Origin: Clostridia bacterium
Lineage (GTDB): Bacteria > Bacillota > Clostridia > Oscillospirales > CAG-272
Assembly (NCBI GenBank): GCA_017466445.1
Contig: JAFTUC010000021.1
Location: forward strand, 62,001 to 126,000
Length of the DNA: 64,000 bases
Reading direction: 5' to 3'
Position 1 is the stretch's first letter; each line of letters starts with the position of its first letter. Of the stretch, positions 7,125 to 17,916 are shown piece by piece. The notes under the pieces are model-generated. The model was given only the letters and a program-made list of their open reading frames with translations, was not told where the DNA came from and did not search any database. The position numbers and the translations under genes were made by a program.

Positions 7125-9947
7125 TCATTTCCCAAGGATCCTTTTGAGGTACTGACCCGTGTACGAGGACTCGCACTCTGCGACCTGCTCGGGGGTGCCT
7201 GTAGCAACTACCGTTCCGCCTCTGTCTCCGCCCTCGGGACCGAGATCGATTATGTGGTCGGCAGTTTTTATGATGTCTAGATTGTGCTCGATCACAACCA
7301 CCGTGTTTCCCGCGTCAACGAGACGGTTCAGCATCAGGATAAGATTCTTTACGTCGGCGGTGTGCAGACCTGTGGTCGGCTCGTCGAGAATATATATCGT
7401 CCTTCCGGTGCTTCGCTTTGAGAGCTCGTCCGCAAGCTTGACTCTTTGAGCCTCTCCTCCCGAAAGGGTAGTGGAGGATTGACCGATCTTTATATATCCG
7501 AGACCTACGTCATAAAGAGTCCTTAACCTTCTGTAAAGCTTGGGATGGCTTTCGAAAAAGTACATGCCCTCCTCAACTGTCATGTCAAGGACGTCCGCGA
7601 TGCTCTTTCCCTTGTATTTTATATCAAGAGTTTCTCTGTTGTACCGCTTTCCGTTACACTCCTCGCAAACGACGTAAACGTCGGGCAGAAAATGCATCTC
7701 GATGCATTTTACACCGTCGCCTTCGCATTTTTCACATCGACCGCCCTTGAGATTAAAAGAGAATCTGTTCGGCTTGTAGCCTCTTTGCTTTGCCTCGGGA
7801 AGGGAAGCGAAGAGATCGCGTATGTCGGTAAAGAGTCCTACGTATGTGGCGGGATTCGATCTCGGTGTGCGTCCTATCGGACTCTGATCTATCGATATTA
7901 CCTTGTCAAGCTCCTCAACGCCCTCAATAGAATCGTGCTTTCCGGGTGTGGTATAGGCGCGGTTGAGCCTCTGCGCGAGAGAATCCTTGAGAATAGAATT
8001 TATAAGCGAGCTTTTTCCGCTTCCGGATACACCGGTAACGCAGACGAATTTTCCGAGAGGAATGGTGACGTCTATGTTTTTAAGGTTGTTTTCGCGAGCA
8101 CCCTTTATCGTGATAGAATTTCCGTTTCCCGCACGTCGCTCACTTGGAATGCTGATCCTTTCTCTTCCCGAAAGATAAGCGCCCGTTATCGAGTCCTTGG
8201 ATGCCTTGATGTCGTCGGGAGTTCCCGAAGCGACCACGTATCCGCCGTGAATACCTGCGCCCGGACCGATATCGACTATGAAATCGGCGCTTTCCATCGT
8301 CTCCTCGTCGTGCTCGACAACGATGACCGTGTTTCCGACATCTCGGAGATTTTTAAGAGTTTGTATTAGCTTTGAGTTGTCGCGCTGATGAAGACCGATC
8401 GAGGGCTCGTCAAGAACGTACATAACGCCGACTAGCGAGCTTCCGATCTGTGTAGCGAGACGTATGCGCTGTGCCTCGCCACCAGAAAGCGTTCCCGACG
8501 AGCGTGAGAGTGTGAGGTAGTCGAGTCCTACCGAAACGAGGAAGGAGAGACGTGCGGATATCTCCTTGACGATTTCCTTGGATATTATTTTTTCTGTCTC
8601 GTCGAAATCTACGTTTTTAATAAAATCGCAAGCCTCGACGATAGGCATGGAGCAGAACTCGAAAATATTCTTCTGACCGACGGTGACGCTCCTTATCTCT
8701 TCGTTCAGACGGGAGCCGCCACATCTTTCGCATACGATGTCCTCGGTGAACTCTCCGTAGTATTCGGAGCCCCATTGGCGGATCCTGTTTTCGAGCATGT
8801 TTATAAGTCCCTCGAACGATACGGTCTGATGGGAGACTCTCTTGTCAAATACTCTGTTTACCGTGTAGAGATTGTCATTGTCTCCGTAAAGAAGCACGTT
8901 CATCGCCTCGGGAGAATATTTGTAAAGAGGTGTGTCGAGCGTAAAGCCGTGCTTTTGACCGACGGCGGCAAAAAGAGGACCGTTCCAGGTGTCGTCGTCA
9001 AGACTTTTGAAACCGTTGACCATTATACCGCCCTGACGGAGAGAGAGATTTTTGTTGGGCATTATCTTTGCCTGACTTATCACCGTCTTAACGCCGAGAC
9101 CTGAGCATTCGGGACAGGCGCCGAGCGGATTGTTGAAGGAAAACATGCGGGGCTCAAGCTCGCCAAAGGATATTCCGTGCTCCTCGCATGCGAAATTGAG
9201 CGAAAATGAAAGTATTTTGTCATTTTCGGAGGGAAGAAGGATCTCAAGATCTCCGCTTGCGAGATTAAGCGCGGTCTCCACCGAATCGGCGAGTCGCGAT
9301 CTTATATCGGGACGTATGATGAGACGGTCGATAACGATCTCGATCGTGTGCATCTTGTTTTTGTCAAGATCTATGCTGTCAGAGAGATCAAGTATCTCGC
9401 CGTCGACTCTTGCGCGAACGTATCCGAGCTTTTTGGCGTCCTCGAAAAGCTTTGCGTGAGTACCCTTTTTGCGCCTTACCATGGGAGCGAGGACCATAAA
9501 TTTCGTTCCCTCGGGCAGAGCGCTTATTTTGTTCAGTATTCCGTCAAGCGTCTGCTTTCTTATCTCTTTTCCGCACTCGGGACAGTGCGGAACACCGACT
9601 CTCGCGTAAAGAAGACGCAGGTAGTCGTATATCTCTGTCACGGTTCCGACCGTGGATCTGGGATTTTTCGAGGTCGTCTTCTGATCTATCGATATAGACG
9701 GCGAAAGACCCTCTATAAGATCGACGTCGGGCTTGTCTATCTGTCCGAGAAACTGCCTTGCGTACGAGGATAGCGATTCGACGAACTTTCTGTGACCCTC
9801 CGCGTAAAGAGTGTCGAAGGCAAGAGAGGATTTGCCTGAGCCCGAAAGTCCCGTAAAGACTATAAGCTTGTCGCGCGGGATCTCGATCGATACGTTTTTG
9901 AGGTTGTTTTCCCTTGCTCCCTTTATTACTATCTTTTTATCGTTCAT
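7125..9947 (-). CDS. uvrA: UvrABC excinuclease subunit A
   Basis: UvrA is the damage-recognition ATPase of nucleotide excision repair; a UvrA dimer loads UvrB on lesions. The start is taken at [14 protein letters not shown] (940 residues, the usual length); an in-frame TTG 15 codons upstream would overlap uvrB and add an atypical N-terminus. Visible features are Walker A GLSGSGKS at 33-40, a first zinc module with CPECGKEI, signature [12 protein letters not shown], a second Walker A GVSGSGKS, the C-terminal zinc finger with CEKCEGDG and CEECNGKR, a second [12 protein letters not shown], and DEPTTGLH. It lies directly downstream of uvrB, which favours co-transcription. The divided ABC signature and both zinc fingers are intact, so it should be functional. 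Confidence 0.98.
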   Translation of the reverse strand: MNDKKIVIKGARENNLKNVSIEIPRDKLIVFTGLSGSGKSSLAFDTLYAEGHRKFVESLSSYARQFLGQIDKPDVDLIEGLSPSISIDQKTTSKNPRSTVGTVTEIYDYLRLLYARVGVPHCPECGKEIRKQTLDGILNKISALPEGTKFMVLAPMVRRKKGTHAKLFEDAKKLGYVRARVDGEILDLSDSIDLDKNKMHTIEIVIDRLIIRPDIRSRLADSVETALNLASGDLEILLPSENDKILSFSLNFACEEHGISFGELEPRMFSFNNPLGACPECSGLGVKTVISQAKIMPNKNLSLRQGGIMVNGFKSLDDDTWNGPLFAAVGQKHGFTLDTPLYKYSPEAMNVLLYGDNDNLYTVNRVFDKRVSHQTVSFEGLINMLENRIRQWGSEYYGEFTEDIVCERCGGSRLNEEIRSVTVGQKNIFEFCSMPIVEACDFIKNVDFDETEKIISKEIVKEISARLSFLVSVGLDYLTLSRSSGTLSGGEAQRIRLATQIGSSLVGVMYVLDEPSIGLHQRDNSKLIQTLKNLRDVGNTVIVVEHDEETMESADFIVDIGPGAGIHGGYVVASGTPDDIKASKDSITGAYLSGRERISIPSERRAGNGNSITIKGARENNLKNIDVTIPLGKFVCVTGVSGSGKSSLINSILKDSLAQRLNRAYTTPGKHDSIEGVEELDKVISIDQSPIGRTPRSNPATYVGLFTDIRDLFASLPEAKQRGYKPNRFSFNLKGGRCEKCEGDGVKCIEMHFLPDVYVVCEECNGKRYNRETLDIKYKGKSIADVLDMTVEEGMYFFESHPKLYRRLRTLYDVGLGYIKIGQSSTTLSGGEAQRVKLADELSKRSTGRTIYILDEPTTGLHTADVKNLILMLNRLVDAGNTVVVIEHNLDIIKTADHIIDLGPEGGDRGGTVVATGTPEQVAECESSYTGQYLKRILGK

Positions 9948-9978
9948 GCTCTTGCTTTGTCCTTTCCAAAATGGGAGA

Positions 9979-11952
9979 TCACTGCTTTTCAAGCGCTCTT
10001 ATGCGATCTCTGTAAATAGCGGCGGTCTCGAAATCGAGCTTTGATGCTGCCTCACGCATAAGACGCTCGAGCTCTGCGACCGATAGCTTCTCTCCCTTTT
10101 CTCTTTTTGATTTTTTTCCTTCACCGGAGCGCCTGCTCTGGCTTTTGGAGTCTCCGAAGTCGATAAGCTCGCGGATGTCCTTCTTGATGGTCTTCGGAAC
10201 TATGCCGTGCGAGCGGTTGTACGCATCCTGCTTTTCACGGCGACGCGCGGTCTCGTCGATCGCGACCCGCATCGACCTCGTTATCTTGTCTGCGTACATT
10301 ATTACCGTACCTTCGGCGTTTCTTGCCGCACGTCCTATCGTCTGTATGAGCGACGTCTCGCCACGGAGGAAGCCCTCCTTGTCGGCATCGAGAATGGCGA
10401 CGAGAGATACCTCGGGTATGTCAAGTCCTTCTCTTAAAAGATTGACTCCGACAAGCACGTCGAAGACGCCGAGACGCAGATCTCGTATTATCTCGGTTCG
10501 CTCTACGGTGTCTATATTGTGGTGGATATATTTTACCTTTATCAGATTCATCGTAAGATATTCGGTAAGATCCTCCGCCATCTTCTTGGTGAGTGTAGTG
10601 ACGAGGACTCTCTCTCCCTTTTCCGCTCTTGTGCGGATCTCTCCCATAAGATCATCGATCTGTCCGTCGGCAGGACGAACCTCGACGGTCGGATCGAGGA
10701 GTCCGGTCGGTCTTACGAGCTGCTCGACTATCTGCTCTGAGCCCTCCTTCTCGTATTCGCCGGGAGTTGCCGAAACGTATATCACCTGATTCAGCTTGCC
10801 CGAAAACTCGTCAAAGCGAAGAGGACGGTTGTCATATGCGGAGGGAAGACGGAATCCGTATTCGACGAGATTGGTCTTTCTCGCGCGGTCTCCTCCGCTC
10901 ATTCCGTGTATCTGCGGAATGGAAACGTGAGACTCGTCAATAAACATAAGAAAATCGTCGGGGAAATAGTCGAGCAGGGTGTACGGAGTGGATCCCGGCT
11001 CTCTGCCTGCGAAAATGCGTGAATAGTTTTCGATCCCCGAGCAGAATCCGACCTCGCGGAGCATCTCAAGATCGTATCTTGTCCGCTCCTCGATCCTTTG
11101 CGCCTCGATAAGCTTGTTTTGAGAGCGGAAAAACTCGACACGCTCCTCCATCTCGAGCTCGATCTGCTTGAGCGCCTTTTCCCTCGTTTCATCGGATACT
11201 GCGTAGTGTGTCGCAGGATATACGGTAGTGTATCCGAGAGTGCGGATAAGCTCTCCCGTTACCGTGTTTATTTCGCTGATGCGGTCGATCTCGTCACCGA
11301 AAAACTCGACTCTTACCGCTTTTTTATCGCTTGCGGCGGGAAGCACCTCGACCGTGTCTCCGCGTACTCGGAACTTGTCACGCTCGAGACCGATGTCGTT
11401 TCGCTCGTAATTCATCGATATAAGTCGGGAGATGAGCTCGTCGCGTGACATTTCCGCGCCTGCGCGCAGAGATATCATCTGCGAGAGATATTCCCTCGGA
11501 TCTCCGAGCGAGTATATACACGAAACGCTGGCGACTATTATGACGTCGCGCCGCTCAAAAAGGGAAGTGGTGGCACTGTGACGCAGACGGTCGATCTCGT
11601 CGTTTACCGCACTGTCCTTTTCGATGTAGACGTCCTTGCCCGGAATGTATGCCTCGGGCTGATAGTAATCGTAGTAGGAAACGAAGAATTCTACCGCGTT
11701 TTCGGGGAAAAATTCACGAAATTCACTGCAGAGCTGAGCCGCAAGCGTCTTGTTGTGAGAGAGTATGAGAGTAGGCTTGTTGACCTTTTCTATGATGTTT
11801 GCCATGGTGAAGGTCTTGCCCGAGCCGGTAACTCCGAGAAGAGTTTGCTTCTTCATTCCCGCGTTTACCCCGGCGCTGAGGAGCTCGATTGCCTCGGGCT
11901 GATCTCCGGTCGGCTTGAACGGCGAGACGAGCCTGAATTTTCCGCTTGTCAT
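9979..11952 (-). CDS. uvrB: UvrABC excinuclease subunit B
   Basis: UvrB is the helicase-like subunit that verifies damage and recruits UvrC. It has 657 residues, the usual length. The N-terminus [11 protein letters not shown], Walker A GVTGSGKT (40-47), the beta-hairpin region [19 protein letters not shown] (helicase motif II), helicase motif VI with QTIGRAARN, and a C-terminal UVR domain ([19 protein letters not shown]) that binds UvrC are all visible. GGAAAGGA precedes the ATG. It is the first gene of the uvrB-uvrA unit. The upstream 240 bp is A/T-rich and carries TATAAT-like hexamers on the minus strand but no clear -35; no SOS (LexA/DinR) box was identified by eye. Confidence 0.98.
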   Translation of the reverse strand: MTSGKFRLVSPFKPTGDQPEAIELLSAGVNAGMKKQTLLGVTGSGKTFTMANIIEKVNKPTLILSHNKTLAAQLCSEFREFFPENAVEFFVSYYDYYQPEAYIPGKDVYIEKDSAVNDEIDRLRHSATTSLFERRDVIIVASVSCIYSLGDPREYLSQMISLRAGAEMSRDELISRLISMNYERNDIGLERDKFRVRGDTVEVLPAASDKKAVRVEFFGDEIDRISEINTVTGELIRTLGYTTVYPATHYAVSDETREKALKQIELEMEERVEFFRSQNKLIEAQRIEERTRYDLEMLREVGFCSGIENYSRIFAGREPGSTPYTLLDYFPDDFLMFIDESHVSIPQIHGMSGGDRARKTNLVEYGFRLPSAYDNRPLRFDEFSGKLNQVIYVSATPGEYEKEGSEQIVEQLVRPTGLLDPTVEVRPADGQIDDLMGEIRTRAEKGERVLVTTLTKKMAEDLTEYLTMNLIKVKYIHHNIDTVERTEIIRDLRLGVFDVLVGVNLLREGLDIPEVSLVAILDADKEGFLRGETSLIQTIGRAARNAEGTVIMYADKITRSMRVAIDETARRREKQDAYNRSHGIVPKTIKKDIRELIDFGDSKSQSRRSGEGKKSKREKGEKLSVAELERLMREAASKLDFETAAIYRDRIRALEKQ

Positions 11953-12111
11953 CTTTTTCTTCCTTTCCTTTTGCGTTGCTTTGCCAAAATCTCAGAATTA
12001 TATTATTATATCACATACAAATGAAAAAATAAATAGCAAAACGTATTATTTTTTCAGTATTTCGTAATTTTTTCACCATATGTGTTTTTTTGATAAGTTT
12101 TTCGGAATCAC

Positions 12112-12139
12112 TTGACTTTTTGCGAAAAAATGATATATT
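12112..12139 (+). promoter_or_regulatory. Promoter of the nucleoside hydrolase gene
   Basis: TTGACT (12112-12117), 16-bp spacer, TATATT (12134-12139), about 50 bp before the start codon. Confidence 0.7.
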
Positions 12140-12192
12140 AAAGATAAGGAAACGCCATCCGGCTTTTCCGGTATTTGAAAGAGGTGATATAA

Positions 12193-13110
12193 ATGACACA
12201 GGCTCAGTTTCTTAAAAATCTCGAGGTCCCGTCCGGAAAGGTCGATGTGATACTCGATACCGATGCGTACAACGAGATAGACGATCAGTTTGCGATAGCG
12301 TATATGCTGAGATCGGAGGATAAGATAAACGTAAAGGCTATCTGCGCGGCTCCGTTTTTTAACGGTATGTCGGATTCTCCGGCGGACGGAATGGAAAAAA
12401 GCTATAACGAAATACTCAGAATACTTGAATTTGCGGGACATCCCGAGCTTTGTAAATGTACTTACAGAGGAAGCACGGGCTATCTTGCCGACGAAAAGAC
12501 CGCGCAGGAAAGCGACGCGGCAAATAAAATAGTTGAGCTTTCAAAGCAGTATTCTCCCGAAAATCCGCTTTACGTAGTTGCGATCGGCGCTATAACGAAC
12601 GTCGCGTCCGCGCTTATAATAGATCCGTCGATAAAGGAAAATATAGTTATAGTGTGGCTTGGCGGACACGCTACGAGCTGGACGAACACAAAGGAATTCA
12701 ATATGTACCAGGACGTTGCGGCGGCAAGAGTCGTTTTCGGATGCGGCGCACCTCTCGTTCAGCTTCCCTGTATGGGAGTTGTAAGTGAGTTCAGGATCAG
12801 CCGTCCCGAGCTCGAATACTGGCTCGTCGATAAGAATCCGCTTGCCGATTATCTTGCGAGAAATACGATAAAGGCTGCTGAATCTTACGCGGCGGGAACT
12901 CCGTGGACGAGAGTTATATGGGACGTTACCGCACTTGCATGGCTCACTAACGATAATAACAGATTTATGAATTCCTCTATCGAGCATGCGCCTATGCCCG
13001 AATACGATCATAGGTACGCCGCGAGATCTGATAGCCATTTTTACAGATATGTCAGAGAGATAAAGAGAGACGCTCTCATGCACGATCTCATAAAAAAGCT
13101 GCTCAAATAG
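12193..13110 (+). CDS. Inosine-uridine preferring nucleoside hydrolase family protein
   Basis: This family hydrolyses the N-glycosidic bond of ribonucleosides with a bound calcium ion, in salvage. The protein has 305 residues, near the usual 310-320. The N-terminal calcium motif reads DTDAYNEIDD (22-31), where classical members have DTDPGIDDA; the aspartates needed for calcium are kept, but the insert and glutamate are a variant seen in some homologues. The region VVAIGAITNVASAL matches the family's GPLTNVA segment, and the C-terminal IWDVTALAWL matches the second aspartate/metal region. It is transcribed alone from its own promoter and ends at a terminator. Substrate preference cannot be read from sequence; a role on a non-classical riboside is possible. 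Confidence 0.88.
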   Translation: MTQAQFLKNLEVPSGKVDVILDTDAYNEIDDQFAIAYMLRSEDKINVKAICAAPFFNGMSDSPADGMEKSYNEILRILEFAGHPELCKCTYRGSTGYLADEKTAQESDAANKIVELSKQYSPENPLYVVAIGAITNVASALIIDPSIKENIVIVWLGGHATSWTNTKEFNMYQDVAAARVVFGCGAPLVQLPCMGVVSEFRISRPELEYWLVDKNPLADYLARNTIKAAESYAAGTPWTRVIWDVTALAWLTNDNNRFMNSSIEHAPMPEYDHRYAARSDSHFYRYVREIKRDALMHDLIKKLLK

Positions 13111-13118
13111 AAAAACTG

Positions 13119-13149
13119 TCGGATCCCGCTTTCGGATCCGATTTTTTTT
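13119..13149 (+). terminator. Terminator of the nucleoside hydrolase gene
   Basis: Stem TCGGATCC/GGATCCGA (13119-13126, 13134-13141) followed by eight T's. Confidence 0.85.
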
Positions 13150-13230
13150 CGTTTTGCCGACCCGGTTTTGCGAAACGGTGCCGAAATATGTTTCATAAAA
13201 GTAAAAAAATCAAAAATACTAAAAAAACTC

Positions 13231-13259
13231 TTGTAATTGAAGAGCTTGCGTGATATAAT
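13231..13259 (+). promoter_or_regulatory. Promoter of ilvE
   Basis: TTGTAA (13231-13236), 17-bp spacer, TATAAT (13254-13259) with TG one base before the -10. No T-box or leader-peptide structure was seen in the roughly 50-base leader. Confidence 0.75.
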
Positions 13260-13319
13260 AAGTATAATTTTGATGTTTGCGGCTAAGCGACGCAAACTTA
13301 TATAATTCAGGAGGCAGAT

Positions 13320-14390
13320 ATGCTTAATATCAGATATGAGTACACGACTCAGAAAAAGGTAAAACCCGATTACGGCGCACTTGGATTCGGTAAATACTTT
13401 ACCGACCATATGTTCATGATGGATTATTCCACCGAGAAGGGATGGCACGATCCCCGCGTGGTACCCTTCCAGAATCTTTCTCTCTCGCCCGCTACCGCGG
13501 TCTTCCATTACGCTCAGGAAATGTTTGAGGGACTTAAGGCTTATAAGACCGCAAACGGTGATGTCCAGCTCTTCAGACCTATGAAGAATATCGAGAGACT
13601 CAACAACACAAACAGACGTATGTGCATTCCCGAGATCGATCCCGAGGACGTTCTTCAGGCTATCAAGGCGGTAGTCAAGACCGATGAGGATTGGATCCCC
13701 GAGGAGGAAGGAAAGTCTCTTTACATAAGACCCTTCATCATCGCTACCGATCCTATGCTCGGAGTACATCCCTCTCATAACTATCTCTTCTGTATAATCC
13801 TTTCTCCCGTAGGCGCTTACTACGCTACCGGAATCAACCCTGTAAAGATCTACGTTGAGCCCGAGTACGTTCGCGCAGTAAAGGGCGGAACCGGATTTGC
13901 AAAGGTCGGCGGAAACTACGCGGCATCCCTCAAGGGACAGGAGGTAGCGGAAAAGCTCGGTTATGCTCAGGTCCTCTGGCTTGACGGTATTCAGCATAAG
14001 TACGTTGACGAGGTCGGCGCTATGAACGTTTTCTTCGTTATCGGCGACGAGATCGTTACACCTACTCTTGAAAACGGAAATATCCTTCCCGGTGTTACCC
14101 GTGACTCCGCACTCGCACTTCTCAGAAGCTGGGGATATAACGTCAGCGAGAGACTCCTCTCGATCGACGAGATCCGCGAGGCTGCCGAAAGCGGAAATCT
14201 CCGCGAAGCGTTCGGAACCGGAACAGCAGCGGTAATCTCTCCTATCGGCGAGCTTAACGAGGCGGGCAAGGTCATGATAATCAACGAAGGTAAGATCGGT
14301 CCGATCTCTCAGCGCCTCTACGATAACCTTACCGGTATCCAGTGGGGAACTGTCGAGGATACCATGGGCTGGACTGTAAAGGTCGACTGA
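13320..14390 (+). CDS. ilvE: Branched-chain-amino-acid aminotransferase
   Basis: This PLP enzyme (fold type IV) interconverts leucine, isoleucine and valine with their 2-keto acids, using glutamate. It has 356 residues, the length of the long BCAT class related to eukaryotic BCATs. Signatures are HYAQEMFEGLKAY, LFRPMKNIERLN, the PLP lysine K195 in FAKVGGNYA, LWLDG, and FGTGTAAVISPIG. AGGAGG precedes the ATG and there is a good promoter upstream. The following RluA-type gene begins 5 bases after the stop codon, so the two are probably co-transcribed. No other branched-chain biosynthesis genes are adjacent. Confidence 0.95.
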   Translation: MLNIRYEYTTQKKVKPDYGALGFGKYFTDHMFMMDYSTEKGWHDPRVVPFQNLSLSPATAVFHYAQEMFEGLKAYKTANGDVQLFRPMKNIERLNNTNRRMCIPEIDPEDVLQAIKAVVKTDEDWIPEEEGKSLYIRPFIIATDPMLGVHPSHNYLFCIILSPVGAYYATGINPVKIYVEPEYVRAVKGGTGFAKVGGNYAASLKGQEVAEKLGYAQVLWLDGIQHKYVDEVGAMNVFFVIGDEIVTPTLENGNILPGVTRDSALALLRSWGYNVSERLLSIDEIREAAESGNLREAFGTGTAAVISPIGELNEAGKVMIINEGKIGPISQRLYDNLTGIQWGTVEDTMGWTVKVD

Positions 14391-14394
14391 TAAG

Positions 14395-15330
14395 GTGAAG
14401 TTTTTTATAGGTGGGGAGGACTGCGGATCTGATATCCGCAGCTTCCTCACAAACAAGCTTGAGCTTTCGAGAAGAGCGATATCGGCGCTTAAAAATAACG
14501 AAAAGGGTATAGTCCTCAATAATAAACGGGTCACCGTCAGAGCGATTCTTTCCGAGGGGGATGTCCTTGAGCTCACTCTTGAGGAGGACGGCTACGAAGA
14601 TGGCGATCTCGTCCCGATTCCGATCGATATTCCGATAGACGTAATATACGAGGATGAGGCTCTCACCGTTGTGAATAAGCCATACGGAATGCCCACTATA
14701 CTCTCTCACGGTCACTATGACGATACTCTCGCAAATGCGCTCGCCTTCAGATATCGGGATAAAAGCTTCGTTATGAGGGCGGTAAATCGCCTCGATCGCG
14801 ATACGAGCGGAATATGCCTTGTGGCAAACAGTCGCAGAAGCGCTCATATTCTCGGAGAGCAGATGCAGAGAAAAGAGATAAGAAAAAGATACGTGGCGAT
14901 ACTTGAGGGATATCTCGAGTCTGACGGATCGTATAAAAGCATCAAAACGAGAATAAGACGGTGCGATCAAAGCACGATAATGCGCGAGGTGACCGATGAT
15001 ATTTCATCGCCCGAGGCGCATACGCTTTACAGGGTGCTTGCGTATGGGGACAGATATACCGCCGTTGTTGCCGAGCCGATAACCGGAAGAACGCATCAGC
15101 TTAGGGTTCATTTTTCATATTTGGGATATCCTATTCTTGGAGATACGATGTACGGAAACCCGAGCGATATCCTCCAAAGACAGGCGCTTCACGCGTTTGA
15201 GATCTCGTTTGTCCATCCCTATACTAAGAGTCCGATCACGCTTGAGTCCGAAATACCCGATGATATATTAAACGCGGCAAGGACAGATAATATAGATCTG
15301 TCGCTTTCCTGTCTCGGATCAAAGCTTTAA
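14395..15330 (+). CDS. RluA-family pseudouridine synthase
   Basis: It converts uridine to pseudouridine in rRNA or tRNA. The 311-residue protein begins with an S4-like RNA-binding region (residues 1-65, SRRAISALKNNEKGIVLNNKRV), followed by the RluA catalytic domain: VVNKPYGMP, then NRLDRDTSG (131-139) with catalytic D134, then KRYVAILEG and GRTHQLRVHFSYLGYPILGD. The start is the GTG at 14395, only 4 bases after ilvE stops, and no other good start is available. The first position of the motif is N instead of the usual H, as in a second copy at 17.9 kb. Which uridine it modifies cannot be told from the sequence. Confidence 0.9.
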   Translation: MKFFIGGEDCGSDIRSFLTNKLELSRRAISALKNNEKGIVLNNKRVTVRAILSEGDVLELTLEEDGYEDGDLVPIPIDIPIDVIYEDEALTVVNKPYGMPTILSHGHYDDTLANALAFRYRDKSFVMRAVNRLDRDTSGICLVANSRRSAHILGEQMQRKEIRKRYVAILEGYLESDGSYKSIKTRIRRCDQSTIMREVTDDISSPEAHTLYRVLAYGDRYTAVVAEPITGRTHQLRVHFSYLGYPILGDTMYGNPSDILQRQALHAFEISFVHPYTKSPITLESEIPDDILNAARTDNIDLSLSCLGSKL

Positions 15331-15351
15331 AATAAAGGAAAGAGGATACGT

Positions 15352-16473
15352 ATGCCCGAAAAGACCAAAGAAAATATATTCACGAAATTTCTCAGGGCCT
15401 GCCCGACGGCATGTCTGATCCTTTTTGCTTTTGGACTTATCTCCGCTTTTACGCATATAATGGCGATCATTTCTCCCGCATTTGCCGATTTCGTAACGCA
15501 AAGTATAGGAGCGGCGTTCAGATTTGTCCTTGCAAAGCTTACGGGGTGGATCCCCTTCTCGCTTGCCGAGATGATCATCATACTTCTTCCGCTGATTCTC
15601 GTTTTTCTTATCGTCTTCGGAATACGGATCGTAAAAAAGGAAGATTCCAAAATATACGTCAGATACGTATGTATACTCCTCTCGATCGTTATGACCTTTT
15701 ATTCGCTCTTCGTGTTTACCCTCGGAACCTCTTACCACGGTAGGACGCTCTATGAGAAATTGGGAGTGGAAAAGCCCGAATACGAGGATCCGTCGGATCT
15801 TCTCGCTCTTTCGGAGTATCTTCGCGACAGAGTCAACGAGTGCGCCGAGGATGTCGATTTTGATCCCGAAAAGGGCTCTGTTATGCCCTATTCGAGAGCG
15901 AAGCTTAACGAGCTTCTTAACGATGCCTGCATAAAGGCGTCTGAAAAATACAGCTTTATATCCCCTTTAAGGTCAAGCTTTAAGGACGTTATGCTGAGCG
16001 TGCCTATGACCTATACGCATATCTCGGGGGTGTACACCTACTATACGGGAGAATCCAATCTGAATACGAATTTCCCTGATTATACTCTGCCTTATACCGC
16101 CGCTCATGAGCTTTCTCACCAGAGAGGAATCGCGAGAGAGGATGAGGCGAATTTCGTCGCGTATTTGATATGTATGGAGAGCGACGATAACTATATAAGA
16201 TACAGTGCGTATCTTAATCTTCTGGAGTACGTTCAGTCCGCTCTCCGTAAGGCGGATAAGGATCTTTACAGAAGCTTTTACCGTACTCTCGGAAGAAAAA
16301 TAAGCATCGAATATACCGCGTACGACAACTTTTTTGAAAGCTACAGAGAAAATACCGCCGCAAAGGTCAGTGGGGCAGTGAACGATATCTATCTTCAGTC
16401 TCAGGGACAGAGCGCGGGAACGCTCAGCTATTCTCTTGTTGTCGGACTCGCGATCGCATATATAGACTACTGA
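15352..16473 (+). CDS. DUF3810-type membrane protein with HExxH motif
   Basis: A 373-residue membrane protein with three N-terminal hydrophobic segments (about 18-40, 70-92 and 102-126) and a large C-terminal domain that contains AAHELSHQRGIAREDEANF. H252-E253-x-x-H256 with E265 as possible third ligand suggests a zinc metallopeptidase. The pattern matches DUF3810, an uncharacterised family. The C-terminal domain would lie outside or inside depending on topology, which is not clear. It follows the RluA gene after 21 bp (AAAGGAAAGAGG before the ATG) and precedes murA, which is compatible with, but does not prove, a cell-envelope role. Confidence 0.82.
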   Translation: MPEKTKENIFTKFLRACPTACLILFAFGLISAFTHIMAIISPAFADFVTQSIGAAFRFVLAKLTGWIPFSLAEMIIILLPLILVFLIVFGIRIVKKEDSKIYVRYVCILLSIVMTFYSLFVFTLGTSYHGRTLYEKLGVEKPEYEDPSDLLALSEYLRDRVNECAEDVDFDPEKGSVMPYSRAKLNELLNDACIKASEKYSFISPLRSSFKDVMLSVPMTYTHISGVYTYYTGESNLNTNFPDYTLPYTAAHELSHQRGIAREDEANFVAYLICMESDDNYIRYSAYLNLLEYVQSALRKADKDLYRSFYRTLGRKISIEYTAYDNFFESYRENTAAKVSGAVNDIYLQSQGQSAGTLSYSLVVGLAIAYIDY

Positions 16474-16561
16474 GCCTTTATACCCAATGTCGTAATGCCG
16501 TGAAAAGCATATTATGTAATGAAGTATAAAATCAGCGCTCTCAAAAGGAACGGTACTAATA

Positions 16562-17851
16562 ATGAAAAAGATAGTAATAAACGGAAGACGTCCGCTAAAC
16601 GGTGAGGTCGAGATCGGCGGAATGAAAAACGGAGCACTTCCGATAATATTCGCATCTCTTCTTGTAACGAGCGGAAAAACGGTAATAGAAAATCTTCCTG
16701 CCGTAAAGGATATAGATATATCGCTTGAGATAATCGAAAGTCTCGGCGCTAAGGTCGAGCGTTCCGACAGACATACTGCCGTTATCGACGCTACCGATCT
16801 GAAGGTCTCCGAGCCTCCGTCAAATTTGGTCAGAAAGATGCGTGCCTCCTATTATCTTCTCGGAGCGGAGCTCGGAAGATTCGGTGAGGCTATAGTCCAG
16901 TATCCGGGCGGATGCGATTTCGGAGGACGTCCGATAGACAGACACGTAAAAGGATTTGAGGCACTCGGAGCCACGGTCACCGAGACCTTCTCCGATAGCG
17001 GTAAATGTGTGCGTGCCGAGACCGAAAACGGCGTTGTCGGAGCAAACGTTTTCTTCGATGACGTATCTGTCGGAGCGACGATCAACGTTATGCTTGCGGC
17101 AACCACGGCGAGCGGACTTACCGTTATAGAAAACGCCGCGAGAGAACCGCACGTCGTTGACCTTGCGAACTTTTTAAACACCTGCGGAGCAAAGGTGTTC
17201 GGTGCGGGAACTCCGACTATAAAGATCACCGGAGTCGATAAAAGCACCCTTCACGGATGCAGCTATACCGTAGTCCCCGATATGATCGAGGCGGGAACCT
17301 ATATGGTCGCCGCTGCCGCAACGGGCGGAAACGTACTTATTAAAAACGTAATACCCAAGCACCTTGAGGCGACCTCTATGAAGCTCGCCGAGATGGGCGT
17401 TTCTATTGTGGAAAATGACGATAGCGTTGAGGTCAGTGTGCCCGATGAGCTCGTCGCGACCAATATGAAGACCCTTCCTTACCCCGGAATCCCGACCGAT
17501 ATGCAGCCGCAGTTCTGCGTGCTTATGTGTATGGCGAAGGGAACGAGTAAGCTCGTTGAGGGTGTTTTCGATAACAGATTCCAGTACGTCGATCAGCTTA
17601 GAAATATGGGTGCCTCGATAGAGGTCAACGGAAAGATCGCGACTATAAACGGCGGCTCGCCTCTCTACGGAGCGACCGTTAACGCATCCGATCTCAGAGC
17701 GGGCGCGGCAATGGTCATAGCAGGACTGTGCGCTAACGGAAGAACAGAAATAGAAAATATCGTGTATATCAACCGCGGATATGAGGATATCGTTGATAAG
17801 CTCTCCGCACTCGGAGCGGATATCAGCCTCGAGGAGATCGCGGATAACTGA
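16562..17851 (+). CDS. murA: UDP-N-acetylglucosamine 1-carboxyvinyltransferase
   Basis: MurA transfers enolpyruvate from PEP to UDP-GlcNAc, the first committed step of peptidoglycan synthesis, in the cytoplasm. It has 429 residues, a normal length. The N-terminus MKNGALPIIFASLL, RKMRASYYLLG, and the catalytic loop YPGGCDFGGRP with C118 (the residue alkylated by fosfomycin in this family) are present, as are DMQPQFCVL and DLRAGAAMVIAGL. With Cys at position 118 the enzyme is predicted fosfomycin-sensitive. Clostridia often carry two MurA paralogues; this window shows one, so murA1 versus murA2 cannot be assigned. A terminator follows. Confidence 0.97.
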   Translation: MKKIVINGRRPLNGEVEIGGMKNGALPIIFASLLVTSGKTVIENLPAVKDIDISLEIIESLGAKVERSDRHTAVIDATDLKVSEPPSNLVRKMRASYYLLGAELGRFGEAIVQYPGGCDFGGRPIDRHVKGFEALGATVTETFSDSGKCVRAETENGVVGANVFFDDVSVGATINVMLAATTASGLTVIENAAREPHVVDLANFLNTCGAKVFGAGTPTIKITGVDKSTLHGCSYTVVPDMIEAGTYMVAAAATGGNVLIKNVIPKHLEATSMKLAEMGVSIVENDDSVEVSVPDELVATNMKTLPYPGIPTDMQPQFCVLMCMAKGTSKLVEGVFDNRFQYVDQLRNMGASIEVNGKIATINGGSPLYGATVNASDLRAGAAMVIAGLCANGRTEIENIVYINRGYEDIVDKLSALGADISLEEIADN

Positions 17852-17865
17852 AAATAAAAAGACTT

Positions 17866-17891
17866 GATCGGGAGGCAACTCCCGATCTTTT
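17866..17891 (+). terminator. Terminator after murA
   Basis: 9-bp perfect stem GATCGGGAG/CTCCCGATC (17866-17874, 17879-17887), GCAA tetraloop, then TTTT. The short T-run may allow some readthrough into the next gene. Confidence 0.75.
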
Positions 17892-17916
17892 AGAAGAATA
17901 AGGAGGTGACGCCCTA

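Noticed and set aside
13260..13319. T-box or leucine-type leader in front of ilvE
   Set aside because: The leader is too short and shows no specifier loop or terminator/antiterminator pair.
13041..14576. Minus-strand open frame of about 500 codons across ilvE
   Set aside because: It covers two real plus-strand genes and the intergenic promoter between them, with no recognisable domain.
17866..17891. Riboswitch between murA and the second RluA gene
   Set aside because: Only a simple 9-bp hairpin with a short T-tract is seen; a terminator explains it.
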